From an uncultured Oscillospiraceae bacterium (GTDB lineage: Bacteria; Bacillota; Clostridia; Oscillospirales; Oscillospiraceae), in NCBI GenBank assembly GCA_934659445.1, contig CAKUHV010000076.1, positions 1 to 8,625 of the forward strand: a DNA stretch of 8,625 nucleotides. Direction: 5' to 3'. Numbering within the stretch: position 1 is the first letter of the stretch; each line of letters begins with the position of its first letter. Under the pieces are notes generated by a model, which saw only the letters and a program-made list of their open reading frames with translations, did no database searches and was not told the origin of the DNA. The position numbers and the translations under genes are program-made. Shown here piece after piece: positions 4,684-8,625 of this stretch.

Positions 4684-4817
4684 AGAAGCTTTACTCCTTC
4701 TTTTCAATACACCTCCCATTGACACAAAACACTCTAACTGCCAGAACGGTGTGGGGGAGCGCAGGCCCCCATACCAGAACACCCCCGGAGACGCAGACTC
4801 CGGGGGTGTTCCTTTTT
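4678..4817 (+). ncRNA. Candidate regulated small RNA, about 140 nt
   Basis: The unit has its own promoter-like sequence with operator and its own intrinsic terminator, and no reading frame with a ribosome site in between. The 5' half is mostly unpaired and rich in C and T: CTCCTTCTTTT (4694-4704) and CACCTCCC (4710-4717), the latter complementary to strong Shine-Dalgarno sequences. A 10-bp hairpin (4748-4757 with 4766-4775, 8-nt loop) and the terminator stem follow. This is the build of C/T-rich sRNAs that block translation starts, such as FsrA of Bacillus. The alternative is the leader of a lost gene. No expression evidence is available. Confidence 0.42.
4777..4817 (+). terminator. Intrinsic terminator of the candidate small RNA
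   Basis: A perfect 14-bp stem, GAACACCCCCGGAG (4777-4790) with CTCCGGGGGTGTTC (4798-4811), has a 7-nt loop and is followed by C and T5 (4813-4817). It points rightward although the next gene, at 4866, comes from the opposite strand. The stem could also help end that gene's transcript, but there is no T-run in that direction. Confidence 0.88.
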
Positions 4818-4865
4818 GCTTTGCGGTCAGACAGATGTTCCGCCAACCGGGGTGGGCTGCGGGGA

Positions 4866-5306
4866 TCAGTCGGCCCAGTGCTTCAGCTTCGGCACAACGG
4901 CCTCCATATGGGCGCGGACCTGCTCGGCGGGCCAGCTCTCGCTCGACATGTGGGCCACGCAGAAGTCGATCAGCTGCTCTTTGCTGGTGTATTTGAACTG
5001 ACCGTCTGTGTAGCACCACATGCAGTAATCCTCGTTGAAGGCGCCATCGGACTCCTTACTGATGGTGGTGTCGTCAAGGGGCATCCCGCAGCACTGGCAG
5101 ATCAGCTGTCTGGGGGAGCCCAGCAGGGTGTTGATGGAGACGTTGAAGAGCTTGGACAGCAGCTTCAGCGTCTCCGGGTTTGGGGTGGTCTCGCCGTTCT
5201 CCCAGCGGGATACGGCCTGGCGGGTCACGAAAAGCTGCTCCGCCAGCTCCTCCTGAGACAGACCCTTTTTGGTTCTCAGCTCCAACAGAATGTTTTTGGT
5301 TTCCAT
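4866..5306 (-). CDS. XRE-type regulator with C-terminal zinc ribbon (146 aa)
   Basis: Residues 7-62 form a Cro/CI-type helix-turn-helix (LRTKKGLSQEELAEQLFVTRQAVSRWENG). After a short linker comes a putative zinc ribbon: CQCCGMPLDD (C70, C73) and YCMWCYTDGQF (C95, C98), with KESDGAFNEDY between. This matches the small putative zinc-ribbon family (PF12674 type, CxxCGMP...DYCxxC) usually found alone or behind such a DNA-binding domain. The end (residues 106-146) is helical. The ribbon may bind metal or a partner; its role is not known to me. The ATG at 5306 follows AGGAGGTG (5313-5320); a GTG at 5315 lies inside that ribosome site and is rejected. A weak extended promoter, TTGCCC-17-TAAAGT (5328-5356), leaves almost no leader. 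Confidence 0.9.
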   Translation of the reverse strand: METKNILLELRTKKGLSQEELAEQLFVTRQAVSRWENGETTPNPETLKLLSKLFNVSINTLLGSPRQLICQCCGMPLDDTTISKESDGAFNEDYCMWCYTDGQFKYTSKEQLIDFCVAHMSSESWPAEQVRAHMEAVVPKLKHWAD

Positions 5307-5327
5307 ACAGATCACCTCCTCGGCAGA

Positions 5328-5356
5328 ACTTTACCACGGGATGGGCGGATGGGCAA
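5328..5356 (-). promoter_or_regulatory. Possible promoter of the zinc-ribbon regulator gene
   Basis: On the minus strand, TTGCCC (5351-5356) is followed by a 17-nt spacer and TAAAGT (5328-5333) with an extended TGG just before it. The predicted start near 5321 would leave only about 15 nt before the start codon, so this is uncertain. Confidence 0.35.
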
Positions 5357-5393
5357 GCAACCGTCTGTTGCCCCGCCGGTCAAGGGGATAAAG

Positions 5394-5419
5394 ACAGGCA
5401 CAGCCCGCGCTGTGTCTGT
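5394..5419 (-). terminator. Weak hairpin after the FNT channel gene
   Basis: On the minus strand, ACAG-A-CACAGC pairs with GCTGTG-C-CTGT (one A/C mismatch, 4-nt loop GCGG), and only CTTTAT follows. It lies 12 nt past the stop codon of the channel gene. It could slow or partly end transcription before the zinc-ribbon gene. Confidence 0.35.
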
Positions 5420-5431
5420 TCCGTGACCGCA

Positions 5432-6250
5432 TTATTTTTTTCGGTTACAGTACCACAGCAGGGCGGCGATGCCCACCCCGCCCACCAGGTTGCCCAGAGT
5501 AACGGGCAGCAGATTGCGCGACAGGAAATTGCCCACGGTGAGGGCGGACAGGTCCACCCCCATCTCGGCGGCCAGCCGGGCGTATGCGGGGACGGCCTTG
5601 GCCGTCAGCCCCGCGGGGATGTAATACATATTGGCCACGCAGTGCTCAAAGCCGCACAGAACGAAGTAGCACACGGGCAGGAAGGCGCCGATAAAGCGTC
5701 CGGCGGTGTCCTTGGCGGTCATGGCCAGGATGACAGCCAGACAGACCAGCAGGTTGCACAGGATGCCCAGCACAAAGGCGTTACCGAAGGACAGGGCGCA
5801 CTTTCCGGCGGCCAGCTTCATGGTGAATACGGCCAGCAGTCCGCCGGAGTAGTTCAGCTGGCCGGAGAAGGCGCAGTCGGCCGCCACCAGCAGAGAGCCG
5901 GCGAGGTTGGACAGATATACGATCGCCCAGTTGCGCAGCATCCCGGCAAAGGTGCACTGGCGCTCCAGCAGGGAGATGGCAATCAGACAGTTGCCGGTGA
6001 ACAGCTCCGCCCCGGACATGATCACCATGCCCAGCCCGAAGGGGAACAGCAGGCCGCACACCATGCGGGCCGTCCAGGTGTCGGTAATGCCGTAGGCCGC
6101 CGTATTGGTGGCGGCGCAGCCAAAGGCGATCAGGGCCCCCGCCAGCATACCAAGCAGGACCAGCTGGGCGGCGGGACGTTTTGTTTTTGCGCTGCCGGCC
6201 TGGGCATACAGAGCGACGGTCTGCGCGGGGGAGAGAAATCCGTTATCCAT
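5432..6250 (-). CDS. Formate/nitrite transporter (FNT) family channel
   Basis: FNT proteins are pentameric inner-membrane channels for small monovalent anions such as formate, nitrite or hydrosulfide. The 272 residues hold about six hydrophobic segments. Family marks are KRPAAQLVLLGMLAGALIAFG (24-44), the loop GAELFTGN (80-87), GFEHCVANMYYIP (200-212) with the central H203, and NLLPVTLGNLVGG (246-258). The sequence does not let me decide between formate, nitrite and hydrosulfide; a fermenting anaerobe suggests formate. The ATG at 6250 follows AAAGGAGC with a 7-nt gap; an upstream in-frame TTG contains that ribosome site and is rejected. The LysR-type gene ends 37 nt upstream on the same strand, so the two are probably one transcript with the regulator first. 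Confidence 0.95.
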   Translation of the reverse strand: MDNGFLSPAQTVALYAQAGSAKTKRPAAQLVLLGMLAGALIAFGCAATNTAAYGITDTWTARMVCGLLFPFGLGMVIMSGAELFTGNCLIAISLLERQCTFAGMLRNWAIVYLSNLAGSLLVAADCAFSGQLNYSGGLLAVFTMKLAAGKCALSFGNAFVLGILCNLLVCLAVILAMTAKDTAGRFIGAFLPVCYFVLCGFEHCVANMYYIPAGLTAKAVPAYARLAAEMGVDLSALTVGNFLSRNLLPVTLGNLVGGVGIAALLWYCNRKK

Positions 6251-6274
6251 TGGGAATGCTCCTTTCAACGGGAA

Positions 6275-6289
6275 GATCGGCTGCCGATC
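6275..6289. promoter_or_regulatory. Short perfect inverted repeat between the LysR and FNT genes
   Basis: GATCGGC-T-GCCGATC overlaps the stop codon of the LysR gene and lies 24 nt before the channel start codon. In RNA it would form a 6-bp stem with a 3-nt loop. It has no T-run. It could set relative expression of the two genes or bind a protein. Confidence 0.35.
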
Positions 6290-7217
6290 AGGGGGTCATC
6301 CGGTCAAAGGAGCGGTATTTCTCCTTTACCAGATCGATGAACGCGCGGGCGGCGGGGGAGAGGAAGGCGTTTTTCTTATAGGCCGCCATCAGATTGGCGG
6401 TGATGGGCGGCTCGCCCACGGTGAAGAAGGACAGCTTGTCCATGTAGGGGGTGCGCAGGATGCCGCTTTCAAACAGGAAGGACACCCCCATCTTCTCCGC
6501 CGTCAGGTTGATGGCCGTGTTGTTGTTGGTGGTGATCAGGATGTCCTTCGGCTCCATATTGTGGGAGGAGAAGGCGTTGTACAGCAGCTTGGATACCCAC
6601 CAGTCGGCGGGCAGCATGATCACCCGCTCCTGCCCCAGGCGGGACAGGTCGAAGTGCTTGGGGGCGGTAAAGGGGCTGTCCACCCCCTTCACCAGGGGGT
6701 TGTCCCTGTGGATGCACAAGAGCACCCGCTCGTGGATCACCTGCTCATAGGTCAGCTCCCCCAGATCGATCGGCGTGGGGCCCAGACAGAAGTCGGTGAT
6801 CCCGTCCTGGGCCAGGGCGGGCAGCTGGGGCACCGGACACTCGTGCAGCACCAGATGGACGTCGGGATAGAGCTCAGAAAAGCGGGGCATGATGTCCGGC
6901 AGCACCACAGAGCCGCGCCAGGGGGACACGCCGATGTGCAGCTCGGGCCGCTTCCGGTCCTGAAGGTCCTGCAGGTCGTTCTCCAGCTGCCGGTTGAGGA
7001 AGGACTGCCGCTCCAGATAGGCCTGGAACAGGGCGCCCGCCTGAGTCAGCTGAAGGGGAGAGCGGGAGCGGTCCAGCAGAGTCACCCCCAGGTTGGACTC
7101 CAGCTTGGCCAGATACTGGCTGAGGTAGGGCTGGGACAGATAGAGCTTTTCGGCCGCCCGGGAGATGCTGCGCTCCTTTACAATGGTAAGAAAGTATTCA
7201 GGATTCTTCAAATACAT
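6288..7217 (-). CDS. LysR-type transcriptional regulator
   Basis: The N-terminal winged helix-turn-helix is clear: FLTIVKERSISRAAEKLYLSQPYLSQYLAKLESNLGVTLLDRSRSPLQLTQAG spans residues 9-61 (LYLSQPYLSQYLAKLE is the recognition region). A linker helix and a periplasmic-binding-like effector domain (about 90-295) follow, with LHIGVSPWRGSVVLPDIMPRF at its start. The 309 residues match the family. Start choice is between the ATG at 7217 (10 nt from AGGAG) and a GTG at 7223 only 4 nt from it; I prefer the ATG. The gene lies directly upstream of the FNT channel on the same strand, not divergent as is common, so it may control the channel by autoregulating the joint promoter. The effector is unknown. 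Confidence 0.95.
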   Translation of the reverse strand: MYLKNPEYFLTIVKERSISRAAEKLYLSQPYLSQYLAKLESNLGVTLLDRSRSPLQLTQAGALFQAYLERQSFLNRQLENDLQDLQDRKRPELHIGVSPWRGSVVLPDIMPRFSELYPDVHLVLHECPVPQLPALAQDGITDFCLGPTPIDLGELTYEQVIHERVLLCIHRDNPLVKGVDSPFTAPKHFDLSRLGQERVIMLPADWWVSKLLYNAFSSHNMEPKDILITTNNNTAINLTAEKMGVSFLFESGILRTPYMDKLSFFTVGEPPITANLMAAYKKNAFLSPAARAFIDLVKEKYRSFDRMTP

Positions 7218-7252
7218 GGTCACCGGACTCCTGTCATTTCATAATTTCTTTC

Positions 7253-7271
7253 TTATGATATAATAACATAA
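7253..7271. promoter_or_regulatory. Possible LysR-type binding box upstream of the regulator gene
   Basis: TTATG-N9-CATAA is an interrupted inverted repeat that contains the T-N11-A pattern typical of LysR sites. It lies 36 nt before the regulator's start codon in the AT-rich part of the gap, where the -10 region of a leftward promoter would fall. The arms are short, so chance is possible. Confidence 0.35.
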
Positions 7272-7401
7272 AAAGAATGGAGAAGGAAGAGGTTTTTCTC
7301 CCTCAAAAACAAATATTTCCCCTCGAATATCCACAAAAATCAGGGGACAGAGCTGTATTTGCCTTTTTTAGGGGAAAATGACCGGAAGGGGGGCGGGGCA
7401 C
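7272..7401. other. Intergenic stretch between the LysR gene and the cysteine operon promoter
   Basis: This part of the 480-nt gap has an AT-rich left half and a GC-rich right half. I find no reading frame with a ribosome site, no terminator and no strong hairpin in it. Confidence 0.5.
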
Positions 7402-7430
7402 TTGACACCGGCCCGGCCTGATGATAATAT
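7402..7430 (+). promoter_or_regulatory. Promoter of the T-box-cysE-cysS transcript
   Basis: TTGACA (7402-7407), a 17-nt spacer and TAATAT (7425-7430) place the start near 7437, just before the T-box stem I. TATACT at 7428-7433 is a better -10 hexamer but at a spacing of 20. Confidence 0.7.
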
Positions 7431-7440
7431 ACTGTTCTGT

Positions 7441-7658
7441 AAGCGCGGAGAACGGAAAAGTAGCGTCCACACCGACGGACAGAGAGGGAACGCCGCCGAC
7501 TGAGAGCGGTCCCACGGCAGGAGCGCGTGAAGTGCATCCGGGAGCGCGGCGGGCAATGCCGCCCGGGTCGGCCCCGATATCGGCCGGAAAGTGAGAAACG
7601 AGAGTGGAACCGCGGCAGTGCCGCCTCTTATATCCGACAGGATATAAGAGGCGTTTTT
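7441..7658 (+). promoter_or_regulatory. T-box riboswitch specific for tRNA-Cys
   Basis: This leader senses uncharged tRNA-Cys and then lets transcription continue into cysE and cysS. Stem I is bounded by GCGC and CGGA (7443-7456), paired with TCCG and GCGC (7537-7547). It carries an AGTA motif at 7459-7462 and a specifier loop GAAG-TGC-A with the cysteine codon TGC at 7533-7535. Stem II (GGCGG/CCGCC, 7548-7563) and a stem III (about 7569-7588) follow. The T-box itself is AGAGTGGAACCGCGG (7601-7615). Its TGGA bulge would pair with UCCA, that is a tRNA with discriminator U73, which tRNA-Cys has. The terminator alternative is at 7622-7658. The cysE start is 39 nt after the T-run. Boundaries are estimates from the motifs. 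Confidence 0.93.
7622..7658 (+). terminator. T-box intrinsic terminator
   Basis: A 14-bp perfect stem, CGCCTCTTATATCC (7622-7635) with 7640-7653, has a GACA loop and is followed by T5 (7654-7658). The left arm overlaps the antiterminator, whose GCCGCCTCT can pair back to AGAGTGG...CGGC, so the two structures exclude each other as expected. Confidence 0.92.
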
Positions 7659-7697
7659 CATTCTCTCCGGCTCGCTAATCTGGAGCAAGGAGGACCC

Positions 7698-8396
7698 ATG
7701 TTCAACGCATTGAACGAAACCCTTGAAGCCTATCAGCGCCGCGACCCGGCGGCCCGGTCCAAGCTGGAGATCTTTCTGCTGTACCAGGGGGTACATGCCA
7801 TCATCTTCCACAGAGTCAGCCACTTTCTGTGGAAGCACAAGCTGCACTTTCTGGCCCGGCTGAACTCACAGATCGCCCGACACGTCACCGGCATCGAGAT
7901 CCACCCCGGGGCCACCATCGGCCGCCGGCTGGTCATCGACCACGGCATGGGCATCGTCATCGGCGAGACGGCGGAGATCGGGGACGACTGCCTGCTCTAC
8001 CACGGGGTGACCCTTGGGGGCACAGGCAAGGATCAGGGCAAGCGCCACCCCACCATCGGGAACAACGTTCTGATCAGCTGCGGGGCCAAGGTGCTGGGCC
8101 CCTTCCGGGTGGGGGACAATGCCCGGATCGCGGCCAACGCCGTGGTGCTCAGAGAGGTGCCGGACAGCGCCACCGCCGTGGGCATCCCCGCACAGATCGT
8201 CCGCATCGCCGGACAGAGCACCCACTACGCGGACGAGGTGGACCAGACCAGCGTGGAAAATCCCACGGCGGAACGGCTGGATGCCCTGTCCTCCCGGCTG
8301 GATCTGATCGAACGGCTGCTGGACGAACAGTATCTGACCCGCGGACCGCAGACGCAAAGGGACCGGCCCGGACAGGGGAAGGAATATACGAAATAA
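7698..8396 (+). CDS. cysE: Serine O-acetyltransferase CysE
   Basis: CysE transfers an acetyl group from acetyl-CoA to L-serine, giving O-acetylserine, the carbon skeleton for cysteine. The 232 residues include a short N-terminal helical part (about 1-60) and a left-handed beta-helix built of hexapeptide repeats (TGIEIHPGATIGRRLVIDH onwards, to about 185). D81-H82 in IDHGMGIVIGETAEIG match the catalytic Asp-His pair of the family, and YHGVTLGGTGK (101-111) is the substrate loop. The tail after VGIPAQIVRI is long (about 55 residues) and charged. The N-terminal domain is short compared with Escherichia coli (273 aa), as in Bacillus. The ATG at 7698 follows AAGGAGG (7687-7693). The gene is behind the Cys T-box and 31 nt before cysS. 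Confidence 0.97.
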   Translation: MFNALNETLEAYQRRDPAARSKLEIFLLYQGVHAIIFHRVSHFLWKHKLHFLARLNSQIARHVTGIEIHPGATIGRRLVIDHGMGIVIGETAEIGDDCLLYHGVTLGGTGKDQGKRHPTIGNNVLISCGAKVLGPFRVGDNARIAANAVVLREVPDSATAVGIPAQIVRIAGQSTHYADEVDQTSVENPTAERLDALSSRLDLIERLLDEQYLTRGPQTQRDRPGQGKEYTK

Positions 8397-8427
8397 GGGG
8401 AACGCCCCCGGAGAAAGGAACATCAGT

Positions 8428-8625
8428 ATGCTGCTTTATAATTCTGCCACCCACAGGAAGGACGAATTTGTCACCCACACCCCCGGCCATGTGGAAATGT
8501 ATACCTGCGGGCCCACCGTATATCATTTTGCCCATATCGGCAACCTGCGCAGCTATATCATGGAGGACGTGCTGGAGAAATATCTGCGCTGGACGGGGTA
8601 TGATGTGAACCGGGTGATGAACATC
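8428..8625 (+). CDS. cysS: Cysteinyl-tRNA synthetase (5' part, runs off the window)
   Basis: CysRS attaches cysteine to tRNA-Cys. The 66 codons seen include MYTCGPTVY (residues 24-32) with C27, the first zinc ligand that selects cysteine, and HIGN (36-39), the class I ATP-binding HIGH motif. The ATG at 8428 follows GAAAGGAA at 8413-8420. It lies 31 nt after cysE with no terminator between, so both are governed by the T-box. The rest of the roughly 460-residue enzyme is outside the window. Confidence 0.95.
   Translation, partial: MLLYNSATHRKDEFVTHTPGHVEMYTCGPTVYHFAHIGNLRSYIMEDVLEKYLRWTGYDVNRVMNI

Larger units (their letters stand above)
4468..4865. other. Gene-free structured region between rnc and the zinc-ribbon regulator
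   Basis: I see no convincing protein gene here on either strand. The region holds an unremarkable GC-rich lead-in (4468-4517), a direct repeat GTTTTTTTGAA (4518-4528 and 4615-4625) around a long stem structure, A/T tracts (4616-4640), a promoter-like unit with an operator, and a terminator ending at 4817. The last 48 nt show nothing further. Confidence 0.7.

Noticed and set aside
4643..4996. A possible 117-aa protein reading rightward from the promoter-like unit
   Set aside because: Its start would be the TTG of the -35 hexamer, there is no ribosome site, and it runs through a terminator into the opposite gene.
5180..6340. A 386-codon plus-strand frame opposite the zinc-ribbon and FNT genes
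   Set aside because: The opposite strand carries two clear protein families with ribosome sites; this frame has none.
6105..7244. A 379-codon plus-strand frame opposite the LysR gene
   Set aside because: It is the reverse reading of a certain LysR gene and has Gly/His/Gln-rich nonsense composition.
7557..7559. A second TGC triplet as T-box specifier
   Set aside because: It lies in the stem II hairpin; the TGC at 7533 is in the stem I loop in the GAAG-NNN-A context.

Overview
The window is GC-rich DNA with the gene content and gene order of a low-oxygen gut Firmicute. It looks like the Oscillospiraceae (Flavonifractor, Lawsonibacter or Intestinimonas type). The reasons are a folate/FAD-type tRNA methyltransferase (TrmFO), a plsX-acpP-rnc cluster, a cysteine T-box in front of cysE-cysS, and REP-like GTAGGGGC hairpin repeats that I recall from such genomes. 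The placement is an inference from content, not from a database search.

Left part (1-2230). A block of small hairpin repeats is followed by a minus-strand gene for an 86-residue helical protein of unknown function. It diverges from a small XRE-type regulator gene that lies 15 nt upstream of trmFO and probably shares its transcript. The 92-nt divergent gap holds a promoter with both hexamers at full consensus (TTGACA-17-TATAAT, reading leftward) and two palindromic operators with the same AGACC half-site. A second block of the same repeats follows trmFO.

Middle part (2231-4865). plsX (phosphate acyltransferase), acpP (acyl carrier protein, own promoter, GTG start) and rnc (RNase III) run rightward. 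They supply early steps of phospholipid and fatty-acid synthesis and dsRNA processing. Two strong hairpins without T-runs lie just before rnc and may be RNase III self-processing sites. A clear intrinsic terminator ends rnc. Then comes a 441-nt stretch without a gene that is highly structured. It holds a long two-tier stem followed by T7, and then a -35 hexamer with an overlapping palindromic operator, a pyrimidine-rich stretch with anti-Shine-Dalgarno character, one hairpin and an intrinsic terminator. I read the second unit as a candidate regulated small RNA of about 140 nt. The alternative is a relic leader whose gene has been lost.

Right part (4866-8625). Three minus-strand genes follow: an XRE-type regulator fused to a zinc ribbon, a formate/nitrite-family (FNT) channel, and a LysR-type regulator immediately upstream of the channel gene in the same direction. 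The last region runs rightward: a promoter, a complete T-box riboswitch whose specifier (TGC) and antiterminator bulge (TGGA) both fit tRNA-Cys, then cysE (serine acetyltransferase) and the first 66 codons of cysS (cysteinyl-tRNA synthetase), which runs off the window. Uncharged tRNA-Cys would switch on both cysteine synthesis and cysteine charging.

The core genes are ordinary. The most novel-looking material is non-coding: the 4643-4817 unit, the 4532-4622 stem, the dual-operator promoter at 369-426, the rnc leader hairpins and the repeat family.
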